A stretch of DNA of 57,072 nt from positions 1 to 57,072 of the forward strand of contig CAJULJ010000015.1 of NCBI GenBank assembly GCA_910587395.1, written 5' to 3'. Below the pieces are notes generated by a model that saw only the letters and a list, made by a program, of their open reading frames with translations, ran no database searches and was not told where the DNA came from. Position 1 is the first letter of the stretch. The number at the start of each line of letters is the position of its first letter. A program made the translations under genes and the position numbers. Of this stretch, positions 24,691 through 32,950 are shown piece after piece. This stretch comes from an uncultured Oscillospiraceae bacterium (lineage in GTDB: Bacteria > Bacillota > Clostridia > Oscillospirales > Oscillospiraceae).

Positions 24691-24719
24691 ACTGTACCAT
24701 TCTTTTTTGACGGACGCAA
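24691..24719 (-). promoter_or_regulatory. Promoter of ppk1
   Basis: On the minus strand TTGCGT (24719-24714) and TACAGT (24696-24691) have a 17-nt spacer, with a TGG extended -10. The start codon is about 43 nt downstream. Confidence 0.55.
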
Positions 24720-24803
24720 GCTTTTTTGAGAGTTTTTCTGGATGTGCCGGGAGAGCGGTTTTCGTTGGGGCGCAAGGCTTTTTAAAAGAATTTGGCACGT
24801 TGT

Positions 24804-24829
24804 GGACCCAAAGAGGCCGCGCCGGCGTC
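24804..24829 (+). promoter_or_regulatory. ECF-type promoter in front of sigma gene 2
   Basis: GGACCC (24804-24809), a 16-nt spacer and CGTC (24826-24829, then TAATA) follow the same pattern as the site before sigma gene 1 (15331-15356), with the same spacer length and nearly the same -10 region. Confidence 0.6.
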
Positions 24830-24873
24830 TAATAACTGTGACCGGTCAACAAAGCAGTACGAGAAGGGATAAC

Positions 24874-25371
24874 ATGGAAGAACTGATACAGCGGGCCAGG
24901 GCGGGGGACGGCGCTGCCTTCGTGGAGCTGATGGAGGGTCAGAAGGGCGCCATGTACAAGGTGGCCCGGAGCTATCTTCACAACGACGCGGACGCGGCGG
25001 ACGCCATCAGCGAGACGGTGCTGGCCTGCTTCGAGAATCTGGACACCCTGCGTCAGCCCCAATACTTCCGCACCTGGCTGGTGCGTATCCTCATCCGCAA
25101 GTGTCAGGATATGCTGCGGGAGCGGAAGCGGAGCGTGCCCCTGGATGAAATCGCCGAGGCGGGCCGGGATGAGCCGGGCCACGCACGGGTGGAGTTTCTG
25201 GCCCTGCTGGACAGCCTGGACGAGAAATACCGCACGGTGCTGTTGCTGTACTACGGCGAGGGATTTTCCGTGGGGGAGATCGCCCAGGCAATGGATTTGA
25301 AGGTGGAGACGGTCAAGACCCGTCTCAAGCGGGCCAGGGCCGGGTTCAAGATGGTTTATGAGGCGGAATAG
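24874..25371 (+). CDS. ECF RNA polymerase sigma factor 2
   Basis: The 165-residue ECF factor has region 2 (about 1-75; DAADAISETVLACFENLDTLRQ) and region 4 (about 105-160; SVGEIAQAMDLKVETVKTRLKRAR). ATG at 24874 is used with AGAAGGGAT upstream; earlier in-frame codons run through the promoter. It is followed 12 nt later by its anti-sigma gene. The organisation duplicates the pair at 15399-16899, but the proteins are only moderately alike, so they are paralogues with perhaps distinct inputs. Confidence 0.9.
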   Translation: MEELIQRARAGDGAAFVELMEGQKGAMYKVARSYLHNDADAADAISETVLACFENLDTLRQPQYFRTWLVRILIRKCQDMLRERKRSVPLDEIAEAGRDEPGHARVEFLALLDSLDEKYRTVLLLYYGEGFSVGEIAQAMDLKVETVKTRLKRARAGFKMVYEAE

Positions 25372-25383
25372 GAGGGGCGGAGC

Positions 25384-26520
25384 ATGAACGAACAGAAGCT
25401 GTGTGAAATTTTGGGACAGAATGTGGAGGTGCCTGCTATGGTGGATAATAAATTGAAGAATACCTATGCTCAGCTGGAGGGAAAAGAGCGCCCGGCCAAG
25501 CGGAGGGGATTTCGCCCTGTGCGCACGGTGCTGATCGCGGCGGCGGCCGCAGTCCTGCTGTGCGGGACGGCCGCGGCGGCCTATGATTACTTTTACACCA
25601 GGCAGAACGTGGCGGTGGATGAGCCTCAGACGGTCCAGGGCATTGTGGGCGGCGGACAGCCCTCTTGGAACGAGGAGCAGGTCTATGACGAGCACGGGAA
25701 ATTGGACCACAATTGGTACAACCGGCAGACGGTCCCGGCGGACCCGGACCAGGCTATGGCCTTGCTGGGGGACTACCTCCCCGAGAGCGGCTACCAGTGG
25801 CAGATCGAGGACTACACCCTCACGGTGGAGGGCTACGTGCTGGATGAGCGCGCCGGAACGGCCAAATTCTATTACACGGTGGAGCACCCCGGTGGTTTCC
25901 CGGAGGATGCTGTGGACTGGCAGCACGGTTATCTGAACTATACCGCGAACATGCTGTATGTAACCTTTGAATCCATGTCGGATGTGGATTGGTCCTTTTC
26001 GTTCGGCGGACGGACCTATGTAGACGTGGATCGCTCCACCCCGGAAAAGCTGTGCTTGGTCGATAGCGGGGCTGCCGTCGGCACCGGGTGGAAGGCGGAG
26101 GATGGCGTGCGTATCCGCTTCAGCATCCCGGGGGAGGAGCATCAGCAGGACATCGGGGACAAACACATCATCTCCCGGGATGACCCGAGGGTAGAGGGTG
26201 AACTTGAGCTGCCCGGGGTCAAGAGCCTGCCCAGCATTTCTGCGTCCGACCCGGCCGCGGGAACCGCCGTGGAGCTGTCCGCCATCGGCCTCAAGTTGAA
26301 CTGTGAGGACATGGACATGGTGGGTTATGTAGCTTTGGATTACGCCGATGGCACCCGTTATGTGGTGAAGGATAAGGCCAGCAACCTGAACAACGCCGAT
26401 TATGGACTTGGCGGCGGGGAGCGCCCCAATATGGTGGTGCGTTATGTTTTCAACCGCCTGGTAGATCCGTCCCAGGTGACAGCCGTGGTCGTGGACGACC
26501 AGCGGTATGAGATGAAGTGA
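25384..26520 (+). CDS. Membrane anti-sigma factor, DUF4179-like
   Basis: The 378-residue protein has a short cytoplasmic part (1-45), one membrane helix (about 47-66, VLIAAAAAVLLCGTAAAA) and a large extracytoplasmic domain with aromatic-rich beta sequence (YQWQIEDYTLTVEGYV, then TYVDVDRSTPEKL). The architecture and position just behind an ECF gene mark it as the regulator of sigma factor 2. The signal is unknown. Confidence 0.78.
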   Translation: MNEQKLCEILGQNVEVPAMVDNKLKNTYAQLEGKERPAKRRGFRPVRTVLIAAAAAVLLCGTAAAAYDYFYTRQNVAVDEPQTVQGIVGGGQPSWNEEQVYDEHGKLDHNWYNRQTVPADPDQAMALLGDYLPESGYQWQIEDYTLTVEGYVLDERAGTAKFYYTVEHPGGFPEDAVDWQHGYLNYTANMLYVTFESMSDVDWSFSFGGRTYVDVDRSTPEKLCLVDSGAAVGTGWKAEDGVRIRFSIPGEEHQQDIGDKHIISRDDPRVEGELELPGVKSLPSISASDPAAGTAVELSAIGLKLNCEDMDMVGYVALDYADGTRYVVKDKASNLNNADYGLGGGERPNMVVRYVFNRLVDPSQVTAVVVDDQRYEMK

Positions 26521-26540
26521 CACAAAATAGAACAAACAGC

Positions 26541-26579
26541 AAACAGGAGCGCCGGACCACTGGTCCGGCGCTCCTGTTT
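26541..26579 (+). terminator. Terminator of ECF operon 2
   Basis: A perfect 18-bp stem with an ACT loop (26541-26558 and 26562-26579) lies 20 nt after the anti-sigma stop. The right arm ends in TGTTT. Confidence 0.8.
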
Positions 26580-26785
26580 CGGCCCGGCAGCTGGAACGTG
26601 CTGGAAAAATTTGAAAAATACTGTAGGAACCCATGTGAAAGGGATTTTAATTGGGGTTTAGGTTTTGAAAATTAGATTAAGCTTGCCTTTAATACCCCTG
26701 TTATGGTAAACTATAAATACTTTTAAGGTGCAGCTAGATAGTCCAGCACAGGACGTTTTTTGTGGGTGAGAATTGGAGGCGAACG

Positions 26786-27793
26786 ATGAGAGACCGCAAC
26801 ACGCCACTCAAGCTTGTGCGACTTTGGCCGAAGATGATACAGGGGTGCTATGAACAGCTGGACATACTCGCCGGGGCGAAGGAGGATAAGACGCTCTGGT
26901 GGCCGGATTACTGCCGGCTGCCGGTGAACGCGACGGTGACCTACCTTCAAAAGTGCGGGATGGACAGGCGGCAGGCGTCGGTGATGGCCTCGGAACTGAC
27001 CGCGTGCTGGATGTGGCGGAAAAACAAGGTGGTATGCAGCTTCGACCGCAGCCTGGCCGAGATGCTGGCCGAGCAGGCCAGGGAGTCTGACGATACCGAC
27101 GTGCTGCCGGCGGAGGTGCTGCTCCATCCGCCGCTGCCCATCGTCTATATCAGGACTCCGGGCCTTTTGGAGCAGATCGACGGATTCTTTTATTGGGTGG
27201 ACTATGACATCACCAGAAGAGACGCGGCGCTGCGCGTTCAGTGGGTGCAGGAGGACATGAGCCGTTCCTTTGGACAGGCCATGCACATCACCCCTGGGGC
27301 GACGCTGAGAGAGTGCGCGTGGGACACCATCAAGGCGTCGCGGGAAAACCTGGGCGCGCCTGCGGTGGTGGAGGTGAAGCCTGTGGCCGAGATGGCGGGC
27401 ACGCTGCTGAGCGCGCTGCAGCTGGTGCTGTATCTTGTGGCGGAAAATTCGGAGGTGACGGAGGACCCGGCCGGGCGGGGCTTTGCTTCGATAGACGGGG
27501 GGAAAAAGGTCGTCAGCATCACAGACCCGGAGAGGGAGGTCAAATCCTATTCCGTTGGCAGGCGCATCGGAGGGGTGATCCGCCGGGCGAGGCTGGAGGA
27601 CTCCGGACAGGATGGGGGCGAGGCCGTGAGAAAACGGCCCCACTCCAGACGGGGGCATTGGCACCACTACTGGACGGGACCCAGGGATGGGGAGCGGACG
27701 CTGATCTTGAAATGGACGGCGCCCACCTTTATCCATGTCAACGATGGGGAGCTGGGAGAGAGAAATATTGTGAGCTTCCCGGGAAAAAAGTAA
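26786..27793 (+). CDS. AcrVA2-like protein (anti-CRISPR family)
   Basis: This 335-residue protein shows strong local similarity to the anti-Cas12a protein AcrVA2 of Moraxella. The C-terminal block KRPHSRRGHWHHYWTG (near residues 286-301), followed by LKWTAPTFIHVN, matches the AcrVA2 pattern RPHxRRGHWHxYW and RWxPAVFVN. Upstream, VGRRIGGVIRR and LVLYLVAENSEVTE line up with corresponding parts of that protein. AcrVA2 lowers production of Cas12a; relatives occur widely in bacteria, often on plasmids, and most have no tested role. ATG at 26786 has GGAGG 6 nt upstream. It is monocistronic, between two terminators, with no cas gene or other anti-CRISPR gene near it. Confidence 0.75.
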   Translation: MRDRNTPLKLVRLWPKMIQGCYEQLDILAGAKEDKTLWWPDYCRLPVNATVTYLQKCGMDRRQASVMASELTACWMWRKNKVVCSFDRSLAEMLAEQARESDDTDVLPAEVLLHPPLPIVYIRTPGLLEQIDGFFYWVDYDITRRDAALRVQWVQEDMSRSFGQAMHITPGATLRECAWDTIKASRENLGAPAVVEVKPVAEMAGTLLSALQLVLYLVAENSEVTEDPAGRGFASIDGGKKVVSITDPEREVKSYSVGRRIGGVIRRARLEDSGQDGGEAVRKRPHSRRGHWHHYWTGPRDGERTLILKWTAPTFIHVNDGELGERNIVSFPGKK

Positions 27794-28181
27794 GGCGCGC
27801 TCAATTTCAGCCGGATGATTCCTGTTAAAAAAGCAAAGCTTCCATCGCCTGGGAAAAGGAAGCGGCAGCTTGGCTGAGAGAGCGCTGCTTGGCGAAACAA
27901 AGGCCCACTTCCTGAGACGGGAGCGGGCCTTTCTGACTGTCCGGTGGGACGGAGCGCTCCAGTGACCGGAGATTTTCAGCATGAGACGCCTGACGGTCCC
28001 CGAGGCTGGTTTCTGGCATAAGCCGGGCGGGCAGTCCGAAAATTGCGGCCGGTGAGGATTTACGCAGAGCGGAAAACGTGGTATGATGGAGCTGCTTGAA
28101 AACTTCGCCGGCGCCGTATGGCGCCAGCGGATTTGAAGCAAATGGTTCATTTCATTGAAGAGATGTAAGGAGGCTGTGGAA
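27794..28181. other. 388-nt intergenic region with hairpin and promoter
   Basis: No convincing gene is seen. A hairpin with arms AAAGGCCC (27899-27906) and GGGCCTTT (27925-27932) may end the AcrVA2-like transcript. A further GGCGCC-gtat-GGCGCC hairpin (28110-28125) lies in the leader of the next gene. A promoter is noted separately at 28059-28087. Confidence 0.5.
28059..28087 (+). promoter_or_regulatory. Promoter of the 605-residue membrane protein gene
   Basis: TTTACG (28059-28064) and TATGAT (28082-28087) are 17 nt apart, with a 94-nt leader to the ATG. Confidence 0.5.
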
Positions 28182-29999
28182 ATGAAACAGGAGAAGAGAC
28201 GGGAGAATATCGTGGCAGGCGTGGTCGGCGCCTTTCTGGGTACGCTCGTCGGCGTGGTCTGCGTGATCGTGCTGGGGCAGATGGGCTATGTGGCCTCCAT
28301 CTCCGGCCTGATCATGGCGGTGGGCGCGCTGAAGGGTTACGAGCTGCTGGGCGGCACGCTGAGCAAAAAGGGCGCGGTCATCTCATCCGTCCTCATTTTG
28401 GGAATGACCTATCTGGCGCACAGGATCAGCTGCGCTGTAGCGCTGAGCACCACGATGGGAATAGGGGTGCTTCGGTGCTTTAATATGGTTCCCATGCTGG
28501 TAAAGACAGGGGCGGTGGAGAGCCGGGCCTATTGGGGAGACCTGGTTATGCTGTACCTCTTCACTCTGCTGGGAGCGGTACCCACCATCATCGGCGGGCT
28601 GCGCAGCACCTCCATGCCGGATCTTCCGGAGGGGGCGGCCGCGGCGGCCGCTCAAAACGCGGGAACGGCGGACGCCGCTTTTTATCCGGGAGACGTCAAA
28701 TGGATGCGTCCCCTGCGGCTCAGCGCCGCGCTGTCCATGCTGGTGGGGCTGGTGCCGGGGGTGGCGCTGCTGTTCGTGGGCATGGCGGACGACTATGCCC
28801 TTACGCCCATCCTGGGCGCGCTGGGCTGCGTTGCCAGCTGCTTTATCATGATGTTCGCGGCCCTGCCCAACGTGCAGCTGTGCTACGGCGCCATGCTTGT
28901 GATGGTTCGGGTTAATGGGACGGTGTGGAAGGTGAATCTTCCCATGCTGAACAATGCGGATACATACCGTTTTACTAAAAAAACTGGGGCGGTCCGGGCT
29001 ATCCGGTGGGAGATTCTGAATGAGGAGGAGCGGGAACGGGCCAAGACATCCATTCTGCGGGCCATCGCCCTACTGTCCAGCGGACAGGTGATGGCGGGCA
29101 GCGCCCTCAGCCTGGCGGTGCTGCCGCTGACGAACCTCCAGATCACCGAGGAGACCAAGTGGAAATGGAAGGGCGTCTATTCTGCGGGCGGCGGCAAGGA
29201 AAAAAAGATTTCCATTCCCAAGGCGTATCCGGGCTTTGCTCCCGCTCCCGGCCTGGAGCCCGCTCAAGAGCCCGCACCTGCCGCCTGGATGCTGTTTGGG
29301 GCGGCGGTTCTGCTGGCGGCGGTACTGGGATTTGTGGGGGCGGGATTTGGATATATGATGGAGGGCGGCGTGACGGGAAAGCCTGCCGGGGTGAAGGATA
29401 CGCCCGCTCCCGCGCCCACCCGGACGGCAGAGCCCACGGAGAAGCCCACTATAGAGGTGGATTACCAGTCTCTGTTCCATGTGGGGGAGGAGCTGGGGTA
29501 TTCCTATACGGGCGTGGCCTATATCAAGGCCCCGGACGGGATGTTTGAAACCCCCGGTTCCTTTGTGGACGCCCACGTCCCCTACAGCGAGGAGCCCGTC
29601 TACCTGGACGGCGGCCGCGGAGTCCGCTCCAGCGCCCACGGCATGGAAGTGACGGTGAACATCACACGGACCGACGCAGACGCGCAGGCAGTGGTGGAGC
29701 TGGCTTATGACCGGATGAAAGCCGCCGGCACGGATTTTATGGAAGATCAGGTATATGACACGCATTACTTTGAGGAGTATGATATTGCGGTCAAGCAGGT
29801 GACCTACTATGAGGAGAACCGTACAAAGGTGCGTGTAGCCGTGCTGTACGCGGATTACAAGCAGGACGGCTATTATCTCTCCGCGGCCATCGTCTATCAG
29901 CCGGAGCTGATGGACGAGGCATATTGGGATCTGCTGGCTGAGCTGAGCGACGCCTATGCGCTCAATCTGCCGGAAATTGAACCTATGGATGAGATTTGA
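28182..29999 (+). CDS. Large membrane protein of unknown function
   Basis: The 605-residue protein begins MKQEKRRENIV after AAGGAGG (7-9 nt upstream). Its N-terminal third has about seven hydrophobic helices (near 10-30, 32-55, 62-82, 84-100, 115-135, 185-207, 212-235). A soluble middle part (about 240-360) is followed by another membrane helix (about 375-400) and a Pro/Thr-rich linker (PAPAPTRTAEPTEKPT). An external C-terminal domain (about 425-605) is rich in Tyr and acidic residues. I do not recognise the family. The linker plus outer domain suggest an envelope role. The following WYL-regulator gene starts 22 nt downstream. Confidence 0.7.
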   Translation: MKQEKRRENIVAGVVGAFLGTLVGVVCVIVLGQMGYVASISGLIMAVGALKGYELLGGTLSKKGAVISSVLILGMTYLAHRISCAVALSTTMGIGVLRCFNMVPMLVKTGAVESRAYWGDLVMLYLFTLLGAVPTIIGGLRSTSMPDLPEGAAAAAAQNAGTADAAFYPGDVKWMRPLRLSAALSMLVGLVPGVALLFVGMADDYALTPILGALGCVASCFIMMFAALPNVQLCYGAMLVMVRVNGTVWKVNLPMLNNADTYRFTKKTGAVRAIRWEILNEEERERAKTSILRAIALLSSGQVMAGSALSLAVLPLTNLQITEETKWKWKGVYSAGGGKEKKISIPKAYPGFAPAPGLEPAQEPAPAAWMLFGAAVLLAAVLGFVGAGFGYMMEGGVTGKPAGVKDTPAPAPTRTAEPTEKPTIEVDYQSLFHVGEELGYSYTGVAYIKAPDGMFETPGSFVDAHVPYSEEPVYLDGGRGVRSSAHGMEVTVNITRTDADAQAVVELAYDRMKAAGTDFMEDQVYDTHYFEEYDIAVKQVTYYEENRTKVRVAVLYADYKQDGYYLSAAIVYQPELMDEAYWDLLAELSDAYALNLPEIEPMDEI

Positions 30000-30021
30000 G
30001 GGGATCCAGGGCGAAGGCACG

Positions 30022-30933
30022 ATGAAAATTGACCGTTTGATTGGGATCATCATGATCCTGCTCCGGCAGGGCAGAGCCACCGCCCCGGAGCTGGCGGAGC
30101 GCTTTGAGGTGTCGCGGCGGACCATCAACCGGGATATTGAGGATATTTGCAGGGCTGGAATTCCGCTGGTCACCATGCAGGGCTATGGAGGGGGCATCTC
30201 CATTGCGGACAGCTTCAAGGTGGACCGGTCGCTGATCACCCAGGAGGAGCTCCAGGCGATTTTTTCCGGGGTAAAGGGGCTGGACAGCGTGTCGGAGCGG
30301 CCCCATTTCAGGGCGCTTGCCGAAAAGCTGTGTTCCGGGCCGGCGGATACGGCGGCCGAGGGTGCGATTCTGATTGATTTGGCCTCTCACTACCAGACGC
30401 CGCTGACACAGAAAATAGCCGCCGTTAAAGGGGCGATCCAGGAACGGCGGCGGCTCTCATTCCGCTACTGCTATGAAAAAGGAGAGTGCCGGCGCACCAT
30501 TGAGCCGTATAAGCTGGTGTTTAAATGGTCGTCCTGGTATGTGTGGGGGTACTGTCTGGACAGGGAGGCGTTCCGGCTGTTCAAGCTGAACCGCCTCTGG
30601 GATATTGAGTGGGACGGGGAGCGGTTTGAGACGAGGAAGGCGCCGGTGGAAGAGCTGGATTTGGACCGCTTTTTTTCAGCGGGGACGCTGCACCTCAAGG
30701 CGCGGTTTGCGCAGAGCGAAAAATACCGGCTCATTGAGGAATACGGCGTGGGCTGTTATCAGGAAGAGCGGGAGAGAGGCCTGCTGCTGGAGCGGGATTT
30801 TGTGAGCTGGAAGAATATGCGGGAATGGGTGCTGAGCTTTGGCGACAGGGTGGAGGTGCTGGAACCTGAGGAGCTCCGGGCGGACCTGCGGCGGCAGGCG
30901 GAAAATCTGCTGAGACAGTATCAGGATACATGA
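30022..30933 (+). CDS. YafY-type transcriptional regulator with WYL domain
   Basis: The 303-residue regulator has an N-terminal HTH_11 (about 1-60: MKIDRLIGIIMILLRQGRAT, then SRRTINRDIEDI), a WYL domain (about 140-215, with FKWSSWYVWGYCLDREAFR) and a WCX C-terminal extension. WYL domains bind ligands or nucleic acid. ATG at 30022 is chosen as the family start; upstream in-frame ATGs overlap the previous gene. The next gene encodes a DUF3795 protein and a dyad covers the gap, so the regulator probably controls that gene. Confidence 0.85.
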   Translation: MKIDRLIGIIMILLRQGRATAPELAERFEVSRRTINRDIEDICRAGIPLVTMQGYGGGISIADSFKVDRSLITQEELQAIFSGVKGLDSVSERPHFRALAEKLCSGPADTAAEGAILIDLASHYQTPLTQKIAAVKGAIQERRRLSFRYCYEKGECRRTIEPYKLVFKWSSWYVWGYCLDREAFRLFKLNRLWDIEWDGERFETRKAPVEELDLDRFFSAGTLHLKARFAQSEKYRLIEEYGVGCYQEERERGLLLERDFVSWKNMREWVLSFGDRVEVLEPEELRADLRRQAENLLRQYQDT

Positions 30934-30949
30934 CGTACAGGTGTCATGT
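30928..30949. promoter_or_regulatory. Dyad operator between WYL regulator and DUF3795 gene
   Basis: ACATGAC (30928-30934) and GTCATGT (30943-30949) are perfect 7-bp inverted repeats with an 8-nt centre. A TAGAAT -10-like box follows at 30959-30964 with a poor -35 match, as expected for an activator-dependent promoter. The dyad overlaps the stop codon of the regulator gene. Confidence 0.6.
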
Positions 30950-30990
30950 TCTTTCTGGTAGAATGCTGCTGTCTGAAAGGAGGCGGCGAA

Positions 30991-31287
30991 ATGGTCGAAT
31001 CAAGGTGCGGTCTGCTGTGCGCGCAGTGCGCATACCGGGAGCAGATGAACTGCCCCGGATGCGTACATATGAGCAAGCCCTTTTGGGGCGAGAGCTGTCC
31101 CGTGAAGTCCTGCTGTGAGGGCAAGGGACAGGCGCACTGCGGGGAATGCGGCGGCTTTCCGTGTGAGCTGCTGCGTCAGTTTGCCTACGATGAGAAGCAG
31201 GGCGACGGCGGAAGGCGCATTGAGCAGTGCAGGTGCTGGAGCGGGGAGACCTCGGCCTCGGGGGTTGAGGGCTCGAAGCGGGAATGA
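30991..31287 (+). CDS. DUF3795-family cysteine-rich protein
   Basis: This 98-residue protein has the Cys pattern of DUF3795: CGLLCAQC at the start, CPGC, then CPVKSCCEGKG, HCGECGGFPC. These residues likely bind a metal or Fe-S centre. ATG at 30991 has AAGGAGG 7-9 nt upstream. Genes of this family often sit next to WYL/YafY regulators in Clostridia, as here. Molecular function is unknown. Confidence 0.85.
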   Translation: MVESRCGLLCAQCAYREQMNCPGCVHMSKPFWGESCPVKSCCEGKGQAHCGECGGFPCELLRQFAYDEKQGDGGRRIEQCRCWSGETSASGVEGSKRE

Positions 31288-31290
31288 CAA

Positions 31291-31333
31291 AAAACCGGCG
31301 GCTTGAAGCGAAAGGCTTCGAGCCGCCGGTTTT
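31291..31333 (+). terminator. Terminator of the WYL-DUF3795 unit
   Basis: A 19-bp stem with one mismatch (31291-31309 and 31315-31333) begins AAAACCGGCGGCT and closes a 5-nt loop, directly after the stop codon, ending in TTTT. Confidence 0.85.
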
Positions 31334-31407
31334 GCTGCCTGCGCAAAAAATTTTTGATTTAAAAGCCAAATTGCACGCCTTTTCTGTGGCGGGTTGGACG
31401 GGCGGGC

Positions 31408-31436
31408 TTCCATTTAGCCGGGAGGTGTGATATAAT
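31408..31436 (+). promoter_or_regulatory. Promoter of the MBL hydrolase gene
   Basis: A consensus TATAAT (31431-31436) has a poor -35 TTCCAT (31408-31413) at 17 nt and a GTG at the extended -10 position. Confidence 0.55.
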
Positions 31437-31490
31437 GAATCGCCAAATACAAAGCGTGATTTTTCCAAGCGGCAGAGGGAGGCCTCAATC

Positions 31491-32369
31491 GTGTATGAAC
31501 TGATCCAGGCTTCGGAGCAGAGCTATTACATCCAAAGCCCCGCTAAAATCGGGCTGGTCAAGCTGAATGAGCGGGATGTCTGCCTCATTGACAGCGGAAG
31601 CGACAAAGATGCCGGAAGAAAGGTCCGGCAGCTTCTGGATGCCAACGGCTGGCGTCTCACAGCCATCTACAACACCCATTCCAACGCCGACCACATCGGG
31701 GGCAACAAATATTTGCAGGGCCAGACCGGGTGCAGGATTTACGCGCCGGGGATTGAATGCGCGTTTACCCGGCGCCCCATTTTGGAGCCCTCCTTTTTGT
31801 ACGGCGGTTATCCCTTCAAGGAGCTGCGGCATAAATTTCTCCTGGCCCAGGAGGGCGACGCCCGGGAACTGACGCAGGAGTGCCTGCCCGAGGGCTTTTC
31901 CGTTATTCCGCTGCCGGGGCATTTCTTTGATATGGTGGGCTTTCGCACGCCCGATGATGTGGTCTATCTGGCGGACTGCCTGTCCAGCCGGGAGACCCTG
32001 GACAAATATCAGATCGGCTTTGTTTACGATGTAGCTGCCTATCTGAGCACGCTGGAGATGGTCAAGTCACTGCGGGCCGGACTGTTCATCCCGGCCCATG
32101 CGGCGGCGTCTGAGGACGTGGCGGAGCTGGCGCAGTACAACATCGACAAGGTGCTGGAGATCGCGGACAGAATCATTGGTATCTGCCGGGAGCCGCTTTG
32201 CTTTGAGCGTGTTCTGCAAAGGCTGTTCACGGACTATGGACTGACGATGAACTTTGAACAGTATGTTTTGGTGGGAAGCACAGTGCGCTCCTATCTGGCG
32301 TGGCTGATGGATACGGGCAGGCTGAACGCCCTGTTTGAACAGAACACGCTGCTTTGGCAGCGGGCATAG
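31491..32369 (+). CDS. MBL-fold metallo-hydrolase
   Basis: The 292-residue protein has the metallo-beta-lactamase fold: the metal motif THSNADHIGG (near residue 62), PLPGHFFDMVG, the Asp of YLADCLSS and PAHAA. The first motif has Asn where the usual HxHxDH has its second His (HSNADH), so metal binding may differ. A C-terminal helical extension (about 215-292) is present. The start is GTG at 31491 with GGGAGG 9 nt upstream. It is followed closely by a YbaK-like gene. The substrate is unknown. Confidence 0.82.
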   Translation: MYELIQASEQSYYIQSPAKIGLVKLNERDVCLIDSGSDKDAGRKVRQLLDANGWRLTAIYNTHSNADHIGGNKYLQGQTGCRIYAPGIECAFTRRPILEPSFLYGGYPFKELRHKFLLAQEGDARELTQECLPEGFSVIPLPGHFFDMVGFRTPDDVVYLADCLSSRETLDKYQIGFVYDVAAYLSTLEMVKSLRAGLFIPAHAAASEDVAELAQYNIDKVLEIADRIIGICREPLCFERVLQRLFTDYGLTMNFEQYVLVGSTVRSYLAWLMDTGRLNALFEQNTLLWQRA

Positions 32370-32378
32370 GAGGACATG

Positions 32379-32852
32379 ATGGCAATTAAAAGAGTAAAAG
32401 AATACTTTGATCAGTTTGGCATGGCGGACCGCGTGCGGGAGTTTGAGGTGTCCAGCGCCACCGTGGAGCTGGCGGCACAGGCGCTGAGCTGCGAGCCCTG
32501 CCGGATCGCAAAGACGCTTTCGTTTACGGTGGATGGCTGCGCTGTTCTGATCGTCACGGCCGGAGATGCCAAAATTGACAATTCCAAGTATAAGGCCCAA
32601 TTTGGCACAAAGGCGAAAATGCTCACGCCGGACGAGGTGGAGGCGCTGGTTGGTCATGCGGTGGGCGGTGTGTGTCCCTTTGGGATCAACGAAGGGGTGA
32701 CGGTCTACCTGGACAGCTCCCTGAGACGGTTTGAGACCGTTTTTCCCGCTTGCGGCAGCAGCAACAGCGCCATCGAATTGTCTGTTGAGGAATTGGAGAA
32801 ATATTCCGGCTACACGGCCTGGGTCGATGTGTGCAAGGGCTGGAGCGAGTGA
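32379..32852 (+). CDS. YbaK/EbsC-type aminoacyl-tRNA deacylase
   Basis: The 157-residue protein belongs to the YbaK/ProX editing superfamily, which hydrolyses mischarged Cys- or Ala-tRNA(Pro). Motifs include the Lys of IAKTLSFTVDG, ITAGDAKIDNSKYKAQFG and VGHAVGGVCPFGI. ATG at 32379 is favoured, 5 nt after GGAGG; the preceding ATG at 32376 would be only 2 nt away. It is probably co-transcribed with the MBL gene (9-nt gap). Confidence 0.85.
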   Translation: MAIKRVKEYFDQFGMADRVREFEVSSATVELAAQALSCEPCRIAKTLSFTVDGCAVLIVTAGDAKIDNSKYKAQFGTKAKMLTPDEVEALVGHAVGGVCPFGINEGVTVYLDSSLRRFETVFPACGSSNSAIELSVEELEKYSGYTAWVDVCKGWSE

Positions 32853-32950
32853 CAGCTGACATGGCGATGGAAAAGGCTGTGGAGCAAAAGGGCCTCACCC
32901 CAATGATTTTCGCTGCTCCTGGCTCCACTTTGTCAGGCTTTACCGCGTGA

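Noticed and set aside
24791..24809. Sigma-54 promoter (TGGCAC word) upstream of ECF gene 2
   Set aside because: The -12 TTGC element is absent at the required distance; the ECF-type motif in the same place fits better.
27899..27932. Possible TPP-riboswitch fragment (CTGAGA word in the hairpin loop)
   Set aside because: Only the six-base word is present; the second half of the conserved TPP fold and a thiamine gene are missing.
27825..28019. 64-codon minus-strand ORF in the gap after the AcrVA2-like gene
   Set aside because: Lies across the hairpin at 27899-27932, lacks a ribosome binding site and resembles no family.
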